A DNA stretch of 64,000 nt from Diaporthe sp. PMI_573 (Eukaryota; Ascomycota; Sordariomycetes; Diaporthales; Diaporthaceae), in assembly GCA_021399435.1 (NCBI GenBank), contig JAJTUP010000045.1, positions 372,001 to 436,000 on the forward strand. Direction: 5' to 3'. Under the pieces are notes generated by a model. It searched no databases, was not told the origin of the DNA, and saw nothing but the letters and a program-made list of their open reading frames with translations. Below, piece by piece: positions 42,397 through 53,035 of the stretch. A program made the position numbers and the translations under genes. Each line of letters begins with the position of its first letter. Positions within the stretch are counted from its first letter, which is position 1.

Positions 42397-42840
42397 CTAT
42401 GGCAATATTGCTATATACAGGGTTGTTTGCTTTAAGCCAGAACAGTGCTTTCCATCCATACGTAGCTTTGTTATGAAACCGAATGGTGTGTTAATACTGA
42501 TGGCCCTCTCTTCAAGTGGTGTCAGGTCCATCAGCTCCTGGGGGTATCGGTGCATGCAGCGGAGATGTGGCTGCAGGAAGGATGCACGTCTCGCAAGCTT
42601 TGCATGTCGTTGCTCATTCATTTGTCGAAAACTCATTGCTGTATGGCACGTCTTGCAAGTTGGAACGGATGGTAACAGGCAATTCCCAAGGTGTTCAGTT
42701 CTGAAGCACTGATTACACTCTATTACCTTTGACTGCCTTCCAGAGCGAGTTCTGACCTCCGCAGGCATCTCATCATCATCCTCCAAATTGTCCTCATCCT
42801 CTTCATGTATGACAACGGCTATCTCAGCCTTAGTATGTCC
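42397..42840 (-). pseudogene. Helitron-type N-terminal fragment
   Basis: Minus-strand peptide with ECNQCFRTEHLGNC, TCKTC and the segment LMDLTPLEERAISINTPFGF, resembling the DUF6570-like N-terminal region of fungal Helitron proteins (LTPLEE..I ... PFG..K). The Rep and helicase domains are absent. The upstream end merges with hAT-like terminal sequence at about 42879. Confidence 0.5.
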
Positions 42841-42878
42841 TCTATTGACATAAACTTCTTGTTGGGGTTGGGAGCAGC

Positions 42879-43040
42879 CAGTGTGTCCAATAGTCAGGTA
42901 ACGGGAAAAATGGAGGTTATAACGTACCTAACGGTTGGATTTCCAACTTTGTAACGTCCCTAACGGTTGAAAATAAGCCGTTAACGGCTTGTCAAACGTT
43001 AACTAACTGGTAACGGTTGGAATTTCCTAAATAGGTAACC
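42879..43040. mobile_element. hAT-like end with TAACGGTTG subterminal repeats
   Basis: CAGTGTGTCC at 42879 resembles a hAT terminus (CAGTG). It is followed by four occurrences of TAACGG(TTG) between 42935 and 43018 and one GTTAACGGC inverted form. It lies beyond the C-terminal end of the transposase chimera at 43311, in the position expected for its terminal repeats. The other terminus was not found. Confidence 0.5.
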
Positions 43041-43310
43041 CATGATAGAAACTCGTTGGTGCTGAAGGGGATTTACACCAAATTAAGCTTTGCAAGCAAT
43101 ATATTCCCATGTTTCATTCAGGTTTTATCTTTCTCTCAACTTCTGATAAAGAACAATGTCCAATCTATAAAAAAAATCCGCCTATCGAGCCTCAGTATGC
43201 AAAGCGCCGCTATCAAGCTCCCACAGGTACAACTCTGCCGGTCTAGCCTCTGCTAGCGGAGTATCAGTCATACCGCCGTCACTATGAGCACTAATCCAGC
43301 TAGCCCATAC

Positions 43311-43886
43311 CTATCCTGCTAGCATATCCCTCCGCCGCCGCTGCTCATGGCCGCGGCGTAACCAGTTCTTGAGACATTCGTTCGCTTCAATTGTGACAGA
43401 TCCAAGCCGATTGCGTTCGTCGGTGATTAGGCGTTTGGACTGACTGAAGACACGTTCGCACTCGGCGCTCATAGCTGGGATAGAGAAAAGATCAAAAGCC
43501 ATTTGGGTTGACGATACACCTACTGAAGTATGGCTGAAATGGCCATCGAGATTCAACAAAATGGCTTCTGAAACGTCTTTACGGCGGGAATTCATTTGAG
43601 GAAGCAATACCCCCTGGAGCCACTCAACACCAATATTATTACTGGTCCAACCATTGGGAGAGGTAATGAAGCGCCAAACGGGCACTTCTCGTCGAAATTG
43701 GTCAAGAAACCACTGCTTCTGAAGCTCTTTTCCTCTGAAAATAACCCCTGGGTTGAGGGCATCGCCGTTGGCTGTGACAGCTTCAATTATCGTTGACCAC
43801 CATCGTGACTGGTCACTCTTAATCATAGCCTTTTCTGTTGCAGATGTACCTACAACCAGGGAATCAAGGCCTATAAATTTAGTCAA
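43311..43886 (-). pseudogene. Chimera: pogo-type DDE segment joined to hAT C-terminus
   Basis: One 191-codon frame joins two transposase families. Residues 1-121 match the DDE region of CENP-B/pogo-like (DDE_1) transposases: VVGTSATEKAMIKSDQSRWW, NPGVIFRGKELQKQWF, SPNGWTSNNIGVEWL, and ILLNLDGHFSHTS, which carries the second catalytic Asp. From about residue 126 the sequence becomes the hAT dimerisation region: MAFDLFSIPAMSAECERVFS ... EANECLKNWLRRG. The junction is near 43505-43525. Neither half is complete, so no transposase activity is expected; the frame across the join is nevertheless open. Confidence 0.8.
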
Positions 43887-44362
43887 TCGCGTTCAATTCA
43901 AGTATATCAATTCAAATCAAGTTAAGTAAGTTCACGGACGATTTTATTTCAAGTAATCAAGTTACACCCCCGAACTTGACTTACTTGAATTGAAGTGCAC
44001 AGGATAGACAACAACCGCAGTGCGATGGTTAAGAACTTTTCTCAGTCACCTTTTGAGACTTTGATATACTTAGCGATTCTTTGTGGACCATGAAGGACGT
44101 TTCTATTGGAAGTACCATATTATATGGAAGTACTGTAGATCTCTAAAATTCCTATTGTTTTATTTCCTGTCAAAGTATGCATTTAAGTACAGTATATCCT
44201 AGAAGGCTAATTCCTTATGTGTAAATTAAGTACAATACACCAGTTTTCGCTCAGGATTTATATATCCATTTTAGTTTCCACTTTTGAATTTTGCCCAGGA
44301 CATTTTCCCTTCCCTACAACTAGATCTGCTTCCAAATATCGCCCACAGCAGGACTAGCAAAG
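43887..44362. other. Upstream region of the SKP1-HSF gene with inverted repeat
   Basis: Around 43920-44000, TCAAATCAAGTTAAGTAAG is loosely mirrored by CTTACTTGAATTGA, with several TCAAGT motifs. The rest is A/T-rich. The region is the probable promoter and 5' UTR of the gene starting at 44363 (pyrimidine-rich CTTCCAAATATCGCCCACAG leader). Confidence 0.45.
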
Positions 44363-45839
44363 ATGCCTGGACAACAGAATATATCGCGCGAGGAGGCTCA
44401 GCTCACACTTAAATGCAACGATGGCGGTATCGTAACTGTCGAATTGCCGGTCGCTAAACGCTCTGTCCTTCTCAAGAACCTAATTGACGATATGGGTGTC
44501 GAAAAGGCAACTGCCCAGCCTGTGCCTCTTCCCAACGTAGCTCAGCCTGTCCTCGAGAAGATCGTTGAGTGGTGCAAACATCACCGTAATGATCCTCCCC
44601 CCACCCAAGATCTTAAAAGCGAGTACCGTGTTGAGAATGCTCCAATCGATGAGTGGGATCAGACGTATATGAAGGTAGATCAGGATATGCTTTTTGAGAT
44701 TCTTCTTGCCGCCAATTATTTGGACATCAAGGCACTCCTCGACCTTGGGTGCAAGACAGTTGCGAATATGATCAAAGGCAAAACTCCAGAGGAGATCCGT
44801 CGGATATTTAACATAACCAACGACTTTACACCAGGAGTTTGCTGCGAGATGGCACAGCTAGTCAGTCGCGTCGACCGAGTTGGAGAACAACCTGGCAAGA
44901 ATGGCTCTGTTCTCGCCGGGAATTCGCAAAGTTCCATCAAAGACGCCCCGCCCAGCCAATGGGGCACCCTGGGAGGCGATGGCGCCCTCATGCCGCTACC
45001 CAACGAAGCGCTGAGCGAGGAGGAGCATCTCAGACTTCTCCTGGAGCACGCGAGGAAGATCGAGGAGGAGGCCACAAAAAGGAAACCCGGACCAAACCAG
45101 AAGAGGAGTATCCCGCCGTTCGTGCTGAAGCTCTCCAGGTTTGTATTCTACCCGACATACGGCACCGCGCCCGGACGACTCCCGCTGACTGCTTTACAGC
45201 TTTCTCAACAATGGTAGCAACAACGATCTCATCCGGTGGTCAGAGAAGGGCGACTCGTTCATCGTGCTCGACGAGGAGGAATTCGCGAAGAAGCTGATAC
45301 CCGAGATGTTCAAGCACAACAACTACGCCTCGTTTGTCCGCCAGCTAAACATATACGGGTTTCGCAAGCGAGTCGGGCTGTCCGACGACTCCATGAGAGC
45401 GAGCGAGAAGAAATACAAGAGCCCAAGCGAATATGCGCACTCCTATTTCCTGCGGGCTCACCCGGTCCTGCAATGGCTCATCACGAAGCCGAACAAGACC
45501 GACGGCAAAAAGAGGCAGAAGCAGGCCAGCAAGGATTCGTCGGGAGCTTTCGAGCAGGATAGCGACGCCGAGGACTTCATGGACGGCCCCGCCGGCCAGC
45601 ACGCTCTCCCCGACATCCATCCAGGCAGGAATGTAGGGCGCGGTGAGGTTGGGCCATTGGCGAAGACAGAGATGGGGAGGCTGCGAGAGGAGCTCACGCA
45701 GGTCCAGCAAAAGCAGCAGCAATGTCTAGCCCTCATCCAGCAACTACAAAACAATCAACACGAGATGGCATCTGCAATTTCGACCTGGAGCAGGCATGAG
45801 ATAGTGTTTCGTGCCATTCCGTACGGGCCGTCCTCTTGA
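44363..45839 (+). CDS. SKP1-HSF fusion protein
   Basis: Exon 1 (44363-45138) and exon 2 (45200-45839), with a 61-bp intron (GTTTGT...TTACAG, branch GCTGAC), encode 471 residues. Residues 1-157 are Skp1, the F-box adaptor of SCF ubiquitin ligases: the POZ fold with [12 protein letters not shown], then [40 protein letters not shown]. Skp1 stops at ITNDFTP, before its final F-box-contacting helices. A linker (158-248) with a charged helix ([19 protein letters not shown]) leads to a complete heat-shock-factor DNA-binding domain (249-357): [31 protein letters not shown]. The intron lies inside this domain. A heptad coiled coil follows (about 405-450; [20 protein letters not shown]). The usual HSF activation tail is missing. 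The frame is open throughout, so the fusion is potentially expressed. Confidence 0.88.
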
Positions 45840-45858
45840 TGCGCAGCCGAGTAAAGAA

Positions 45859-47388
45859 TCACTCAACGAAGGTAGGGGAAATGCAAGAAGGTACTAGTTT
45901 GGATCGGGAATTAAATGTTTCGATATGAGATCTCCCCTCTTCAAGCCACGGTTCAGCTCGCTGGGTGATAAACTGCCACCAGGCTGGGCCAACCTTTAGA
46001 CCAAAGGGTAGGACTTTCCATTGGAAGGTACCTTGACGGGTGCGGAATGCTGTCAGGTATTCAGAGCCAACAGCTATACGGAGTCGGTGGAAGGCCTGGA
46101 TAATATCAATCTTTGAAAAGCGGCGGGCGTTTCGGCAGTTAAAGACCGTTCCATTCAGGTCAGGCGCTGGGACAAGGCGGTTCTTAAGAAACTGGTTGCG
46201 CCAGCGGTAGTCGATACAGAATCGTCGGTCTGGGGAATGCGGCTTTGGGACAAACAGTACTGGGGCTGCGTCTGTTCTCATACAGCGCTCAATGAATCCC
46301 AGCTTCAGCAGCTTATCTGTCGTCTCCTTCTCTAATGGCAGGAACTGGACTGGTGTGCGGTATGAGGGCGGACCGGTTGCTGGCAGCGGCCCCTCAAGCT
46401 CAAGGACTACATCGTGTTCAGGGCGGTGTGGCGGTAACGTGTCGGCTTCTTTCTTTGAGAAGAACCCTTCCAGGTGGGCTAGTGCTTTTGGCACGCGGTC
46501 TCTCACAAATTGAACATGTTCCGGGTCTTCGTCAGCCGGGAACGGGATCTTCTTGCCGTCAAATGTCTTCGAGCTGCCCAGGGCGGCGAGAGTCACCGTG
46601 TTGGTATCCAGCTGACTGCTGTCAAACTTGATCACCTCTTTAGGTAGGGGTGAGTGCTCCCAACGCTTCCTGCGAGGGTCTGCTTCTAGCCTTGCAGCAA
46701 GTGCGGAGATGACGGCTTCGTCCTCTACAGCTTCCATAGCCGAGGGGGCTGCTGCCGCTTTGGGGTGTTCGGTGGTTTTCACGGGCCCGCCGTTGGTCGA
46801 ATTCGGGCTTGGGACGTCTTTTCTCCAGGAGCGGCGCAGGATCTGGTACTGCTTGTGGGTTTTCTGCAGATTAGCATCGCGCCGGTCGGCATCTTCCTGG
46901 ACCCCTGGGTCGATCAACCCGTCGGATAGGCAACCGGGTGGAAGCTGGATAGCTGGAGAGTACTTCGCCAGGGCGGGGAGGTCGTCAGGCCACACCATCC
47001 CTCTTCTATGGCAGTCCAGCAGGACATGCTGTCGTGCCAGCCATTCCATTCCGATGAAGACGTCATGCCCTGTTTCGGTGATCCAGAACTTCTGGTTTGG
47101 GAATCGACGTCCGTCGATTTCTAATGTGATCGTCATATACTTAGCAATCCGTCCTGCCGGTTGCTTGCGGTAGTCTTGGAGCTGTAAAGGTTGATCTAAT
47201 TGGATCGTCTTTGCTCTGAGTTGCTTTCTCGCCCTGCGGGCGGCTTCTGGGCTCATCAAGAGCTCGGCTTGTGCTCCTGTGTCTACAAGAGCGGCGGCTG
47301 CAAAACCAATACCATTGACTTGGAGCTGAACGGTCTTAGTGAATGGTTTCTGTCTTGATTGGCTGCCAACCTGTGCTAATGTGGACAT
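45859..47388 (-). pseudogene. Ty3/gypsy protease-RT fragment
   Basis: Fragment of a gypsy-type polyprotein. It contains a retropepsin (AAALVDTGAQAELLMSP; TETGHDVFIGMEWL), a linker, and the N-terminal half of reverse transcriptase (PVQFLPLEKETTDKLLKLGF, RFCIDYRWRNQFL, FSKIDIIQAFHRLRI, FRTRQGTFQWKVLPFGL). RT stops just after WQFI, before the catalytic xxDD box, near 45965. Gag, RNase H, integrase and LTRs are absent. The truncated RT end lies about 130 bp from the 3' end of the SKP1-HSF gene, tail to tail. Confidence 0.9.
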
Positions 47389-47536
47389 CTGGACCGTCGT
47401 GGAGACTTCCGACGGTCTTAGTCTTTTCCCGACTCCTCTGCTCTCTTGTCATCTACTCTTCTCTTGCCTTCAGACTTAGCATGGCTCCGCTAATCTGTAG
47501 AGTAATTAATGCTCTCGGCCAGGGGATTCCCAATGC

Positions 47537-48211
47537 TCATGTCACATTAGACGGACTAATATCACAAGAATCCGGATTCACGCGGCATGTAACTTTCACT
47601 GAACAGAATGGCTTCACCCATACATTTCGTCGGTTGTTGGCAATAATCTCCTTAAGAGAAACAGTCATGTTAGCCAATCTAACATACGCAAGTCTGGACA
47701 ATGGGTATGCATTGTCTCTGCTTGTGATGATACTGTCGACAGCCCTGAAGGCATCTAGTACGCGTCGGTCGGTGAACCTGATATTCGGTGGAAAGGTCGT
47801 CTGGACCAACAACCGCAACCAAAATTTGTAAAATCCTTCCATGTTTTCGGCAAAAAATGTCTCGGCGTCATGCTTAATCAGCTGTTGTGCGAGCCTACTA
47901 ATCTTGGATGTGTTCGAAAGATAACCAAGTATGTTCGGCTGCTCGCAAACTTGTGGTTTGTAGGGATTGCCCACATTGGGCAGTTCGACTGCGCAATCTA
48001 AGTCCATGGGCGTCGTCATATCTACATCTCCTTTATCTTCATTGTCTTCCCAAGTCATTGCTTTGAACATCTCCGCAAGCTTATCAATGCAAACGGTACG
48101 ATTCTTTCTTGCAGGCGGCTCGTCCGAAACGTACTCGAGAGCCATGCCACGGATCTGGCACGATCCAATGCAGAGGTTTCGCATTTTTATACTGGAGAAA
48201 GGCACAGCCAC
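47537..48211 (-). CDS. Hypothetical protein or internal exon
   Basis: The 224-codon frame has good coding composition: MAVPFSSIKMRNLCIGSCQI, VCIDKLAEMFKAMTWED, FYKFWLRLLVQTTFPPNIRF, RLAYVRLANMTVSLKEII. It has no recognised domain and no signal. The frame is open upstream of the first Met, so earlier exons are possible. It lies between the gypsy fragment and a minisatellite. Confidence 0.4.
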   Translation of the reverse strand: MAVPFSSIKMRNLCIGSCQIRGMALEYVSDEPPARKNRTVCIDKLAEMFKAMTWEDNEDKGDVDMTTPMDLDCAVELPNVGNPYKPQVCEQPNILGYLSNTSKISRLAQQLIKHDAETFFAENMEGFYKFWLRLLVQTTFPPNIRFTDRRVLDAFRAVDSIITSRDNAYPLSRLAYVRLANMTVSLKEIIANNRRNVWVKPFCSVKVTCRVNPDSCDISPSNVT

Positions 48212-48347
48212 GCTATATTTTCTGAGTTCTCAGAACCTAGAAGCGTACTCGAACTTCAAAGATCCAGGAACATGGTCTTGTTCGTGCCCCTCAACAAGCC
48301 TGCTGAGGTAAGCTCGTTTCCACCACTTGGCTTGGTCCCCAGGTTTC

Positions 48348-48625
48348 ATTCCCGCCCAGCTCTCGTTCCCGCCCAGCTCTCGTTCCCGCCCAGCTCTCGT
48401 TCCCGCCCAGCTCTCGTTCCCGCCCAGCTCTCGTTCCCGCCCAGCTCTCGTTCCCGCCCAGCTCTCGTTCCCGCCAGGCTCACTTCATTCCCGTCATCCA
48501 CTCATTCCCGTTATCCACTCATTCCCGTTATCCACTCATTCCCGTTATCCACTCATTCCCGTTCCCGTTCTCATTCCCGCGTCTCATTCCCGTGCCTCAT
48601 TCCCGTGCCTCGTTCCCGTGCCTCA
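48348..48625 (+). repeat. Compound 17-bp minisatellite
   Basis: Eight copies of TTCCCGCCCAGCTCTCG run straight into five copies of a variant ATTCCCGTTATCCACTC, then 11-13-bp units ATTCCCGTGCCTC. All share the core TTCCCG. The 17-bp period is not a multiple of three, so the repeat-bearing ORFs here are not genes. Confidence 0.93.
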
Positions 48626-51217
48626 TTCACATGGGGTCGTCCACGGGGTCGTTAGTTTTCCTCACAAAGAGTGCAATGATTTGTACTTTGATCGAGCTTC
48701 ATCTTAGACTCGGTGCCACGAAAATACCTCAGACAGCAGGACGTGGGGTGTCGGTGACAGCGCTTTGTCTCGGCAAATCCCACGAGTCGTGGTATCCAAT
48801 CAAGACCATGGGATGAACTTTTCTGGTTAAATGATAGTCATGGTGCGAAAGACACGTGCGGCGGAATCGTCAACGGCCGGCAAAGCGGCAACAGAGCAGG
48901 ACAACACCCCGCCGACTTCTCAGATCTCGGATCTAAGATCCGAAATCTAATCCACGGAATCCTATCTCTGAAATCGGATTATGGGGCCAGTCTAAAAATA
49001 ACAAACTAAGAATATCTCCGGATCGATTGTAGCCGAAACGGACTGCAAGGCTCTGCGCTTAAAATAATTTGGGGGCCAGAGGCTGGACGCTGCGACTGTG
49101 AGGATGAGACCTCCTCCTAGGCCGCTGGTTCCTCCAGTGGCATTTGGGTGTGGCTAGCGGCTCTCGTGAAGGCGAAGCAACGGTTCTAGTGTAGCTTCGA
49201 GAATTTGGTTTCAGCCTCTGACGTCACAACACCGTTGCCGAGACTCGACTATCTTTAGGGTGGAGATGGCGGGGGCGGTCGGGGCCGCAAGGGTTATAAA
49301 GTTACTTCTAATCTAAGATCTCAGACCCTGGATGCTGGATCCAAGTAACAGGAGGAGTTAGCTTTACGGCCGCGACGTGGGTTGGCAGAGATGGAGAGAT
49401 GGGTAGGGCCATCCACCCACCAATTTCTCCTTGTGCTGGGCGCCGTGCAAGATTCTAGTGCTTTTCATCAGTCTTTAGACACAAATTACAGAACTCGCAT
49501 CTTTCCAATAGGTAATCAGTCTACCCCAACGGCGTTTCATGAAAAGAAGGTTTCTGGAATCAGAAATAAAGAAATTGATCGCTTTTTCAGTTACTCCTTT
49601 GGTGGTATGGGGTCCGTCGCTTATGTGACTTGGCAAATCACGATTGTATTGGCAAATCACGATTGTATTGGCAAATCACGATTGTATTGGCAAATCACGA
49701 TTGTAGAAACGGGGTAAAGATGAGTTCCATACATCGCCGAAAATCATTGCTCGTCGTATAGTAGCCGAGATTGACCTAGCGCGATGTTTTAGACTACCAG
49801 AGTAATGTTAAAGACCGATTTTAGTAGCCACAACAGGTCAGCTCAGGCCCGCAAGATGATCATATCATAACCCGGATTATCTGCTGGCAAGCTACTGCTG
49901 GATATTCCACTCACCGAGCAGGAAGGAGAGGGGAATAGATGTTGATCGGCTCATTGTGGACGTAAGACCAACTCAGAACGAAGCGTGAGCCGAGCCTGAG
50001 ATGGGCCGATAGCCATGGAGAATCCACTGGTTGGATTCCCGTTGGAACCATTCCGCCATGTCATTGAACGAGAGAAGTCGAAGGGGCAAGCGAAATGAGT
50101 TGTCGAGGAAATAGAGAGAAGAAAAGCATTCGGTCAGGGGCGGGATCTGTTGCGCCTTTTAACCGTCTCGGGCACTTTGTTTGAACGCGAGGGTGTAAAG
50201 TCTGCCTTGCGGTTGCCTGTTCTACCAGGGGGCGTCTTTCGGTGTGTGGTCGCCCGCTGTGTCCCCGCAAATATGCAAGGGGTTGGCCACTTAACCAGCG
50301 TGGTTAGGTAACAGGCACAGGGACATCGACGATAAGAAAAAACCGTCCAAAGAGGGGTTCTGGCCGTCCAGGCTATGTTTACTGGTCTTTCTTCTGGGCT
50401 GCCGCCAGCGGTCTCTTCCTCTCGAGAATTAGTAAAAACTTACTGCAATATGGTCAGGCTTATACGTACGCATCTCACAACCACGAGCTTTGCCATTATA
50501 GTAACAATTCGCGCAAGCCCCGCGCGTTGCTGCACGCACAATGGGCACGGAACTAACCACACACAGCAACCATAGCCCCTTTCGATTTTTACACCGCCCA
50601 CAGGGCTCTCTTGCTTCATCGCCAGATATTTGAATTAAACAAGCCGCAAGGTTTTGGATCCTGCTAGTATAAAGGCGCGACGTTGAGGATGGGTTCAGTC
50701 GGGGATGACGCTGCGCGGGTATTGGTAGTAATGCATCGATGATCTTAGAAGACGGGAAACGTTGGACTTCAGGCAGTATTTCTCGGGCGTAATCACCTGT
50801 GGCTAAAAGGAATTAGTAAGAGTACCAAGAAGACTAGCCATTTTTAATAAATCATACACTGGCCTTCTGTTCCTGATGCCATAGTCGTGATCACTGATAC
50901 TGCAATGATATGGAGTAGTTGATGTTTGGGAGAAAATAAGGTTGAGAACACTCGAAGGAGTAGCTTACATAACAGAACAAAGTAGCGGTACAGACTGTAT
51001 TACTCATCTGCAAACAGCGTTGATCCAATCAGAATAATACCAGCATAAAAGTCAGAGTTGCAAACCAACCGCCGGGTTTCTCGCATTGAACATAGACAAA
51101 GTAAACATTAATCAAAACTTCAACTTGAATTATCTCTATGAATATAAGCGCAAAAGCTTAACTACTAGGCTCATTAAATAGAGGAAAATCTATGGATCAG
51201 TTTGATATAACGTAGGT
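48626..51217. other. Gene-poor stretch with small repeats
   Basis: No supported gene. It holds GGATCTAAGATCC palindromes (about 48937-48949), the 19-bp tandem repeat at 49630, and a downstream A/T-rich zone (50800-51200). Short frames at 49382 and 51626 have no domain support. Confidence 0.45.
49630..49705 (+). repeat. 19-bp tandem repeat, four perfect copies
   Basis: The unit TTGGCAAATCACGATTGTA is repeated four times without a mismatch. Confidence 0.95.
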
Positions 51218-51740
51218 GGACAGTCAGCCGGTCAGGACACATGCCCGGTCAGTTTTGCTAACTCTGCTAACTTTTGCCAACCCTAGCACCCACCTGAGGC
51301 CAACATATCAATAAAAATTGGCACCAATTGGTGCCAACTGGTCCCAATTGCTTATTTTTAATTGATTTGGTCAATTTAGAGTGGCTGGGGTGGCTGCAGT
51401 GCCAGTCTGAAGTGGCTGACTTTTGGTGGGAAAATCGCGTTCCCCACCAAAATGGAGCATTTCAACCATGCAGAATCAACCTCAATCTACACCAGCCAAA
51501 TCAACTATTTTGGCGGTCCGACGCGGACCGCTTAAGAATGTACTATTATACACTCTGAATCTGACTGACTAGACTCTTCTGCATCTTTCTCACAAGTTCT
51601 TGCGTTATGCCCAGTCTCGCCGCAGTTGCCACATCGTCGTTTGCTCGGTCCGCCGCGGTCCGCCTCCTCAGCACCACCACCTTCCCCTCGACTCTTAATT
51701 TCTTGGCACGCTGCTGTTAGCACCCTGCTAGAAATTACGC
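51218..51740 (-). mobile_element. Terminal remnant of pogo-type transposon, copy B
   Basis: Same end as the remnant at 28901 but retaining more of the coding region. Minus-strand codons 51723-51532 read KRRCGNCGETGHNARTCEKDAEE, a CCHC zinc knuckle (C-x2-C-x4-H-x4-C) found at the C-terminus of fungal pogo/Fot-like transposases. Upstream of about 51740 the frame is lost. Confidence 0.75.
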
Positions 51741-52082
51741 CATTTTACTATGGCACGCACAACTTTGGCCTAACAAGCGGTCAAAAACGCGAAAACTTCG
51801 AAACTTGCTTTCGAGATCCGACAACTGCGCAAGCGACGAGACGACGCACCTCCTTGCGTGGCCATCACGAACTTGGAGTAGACCTTGCCCCATCTATATC
51901 CAACGTTAGGGAAGGCGTGATGGCTTCTTCCCCCCCGCGCAACGGCGAGGACTACTACCTCCTCCCCGCTCGACCTTCGAGGCCAACCGGCAACAGCGAG
52001 GACTACCACACCTCCCTGCTCGAAACGACACGACGGCGGTCGCTACACTACCCTGAGAGGTTTCCCCTACGAGGTTTCCCTC

Positions 52083-52430
52083 TCAGTTTTTTGGGAATCC
52101 AGGTAGACTGTTACGCCGCTTCGGATCAAGGCATGGGCAGAAACTATCATGACGTTGATCTGCTTTGTGAAGATTGGCAGTGGCCAACATCTCGTCACGC
52201 GTTTCGAAGGCATTTCCCAGGGCTTCCAGGCAGTCGGGTTGTTCGCACTGGACGCCGCAAATACATGGAGGGTGTTCGTTTTGGCCTTCATAATAACCAA
52301 TAGCTTCCGAGATTGCTGCGCTATACGGCGTCGGCTCAGCCGTATCTCCAGCCTTGATGTCCCATTTCGCGGGAGGCCGTAAGCCGTAGGTAATGGTGCC
52401 ATCGTGAAAGATAAATCGTACTGTACGCAA
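52083..52430 (-). CDS. Hypothetical small protein
   Basis: The 115-residue frame (MRTVRFIFHDGTITYGLRPP) has Cys clusters (PPCICGVQCEQPDC and SFCPC) and a balanced composition. No signal peptide and no known domain. It lies between the pogo remnant and the MULE. Confidence 0.35.
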   Translation of the reverse strand: MRTVRFIFHDGTITYGLRPPAKWDIKAGDTAEPTPYSAAISEAIGYYEGQNEHPPCICGVQCEQPDCLEALGNAFETRDEMLATANLHKADQRHDSFCPCLDPKRRNSLPGFPKN

Positions 52431-52644
52431 TTTTGTAGTTTATCGAAATGAAGTTCGAGTGAATTCGAGACCGACTCTCCGGATTAAAGGCATTGACAAA
52501 GCAACAACAACTTGGTTCATTGAATAGTTGGCTCAATCTATTCTTGACAATCGGTGCGATGGAAACTAATCTGAACAGGGCGAGAAACGCAGCTTATGGT
52601 TGCATCATGTTGTGTGTGGTCCCTAGTCTTCGGGTATATTTTTA

Positions 52645-52703
52645 GAGATCGGAGATTCGCACGCCCAAAAACGGAGGCTGCACGCCCTCGAATGACTAAT
52701 CAC
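52645..52703 (+). repeat. MULE left TIR
   Basis: 59 bp from GAGATCGGAG to ATGACTAATCAC, the inverse of 55634-55692. Just inside it are short repeats (GTCGATTG/CGCTCGAGAG, about 52845-53010), likely subterminal binding sites. Confidence 0.93.
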
Positions 52704-53035
52704 GCTTCCCTATGTGCGCCAATTTTAAGTTCACACCTATTCGCCATACAGATAAATAATGTAACTACGTCGCTTCTCATGGTGCACCATGAAGCTATTC
52801 CCACACGCTCGAGGGCACTATATACGCTCTATTCGACCTAATTACGTCGATTTGCCAATCGACCAATTGCCCAACTATTGCAAAACACCCTCAATTAGCC
52901 CCAATTACGCTTATTTAGCGACGAAGTCGACTTCTAAGTCGATTGCTCGGCTCGTCGCCCGAGAAGTCAATCGCTCAGCCCGTCGCTCGAGAGGTCGATT
53001 GGGCAATCGTCAGTGCCCCCACAGACGATTGTGCC

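Noticed and set aside
48340..48640. CRISPR-like array
   Set aside because: Units are contiguous without unique spacers, and the organism is a fungus.
48272..48707. Two overlapping ORFs rich in SRPALVPAQLSFPPS-like repeats
   Set aside because: Products of the 17-bp minisatellite, whose period is not a multiple of three; all frames stay open by repetition alone.
51626..52303. Plus-strand 225-codon ORF
   Set aside because: It starts inside the pogo remnant antisense to the zinc knuckle and runs across an imperfect tandem repeat; no domain or consistent composition.
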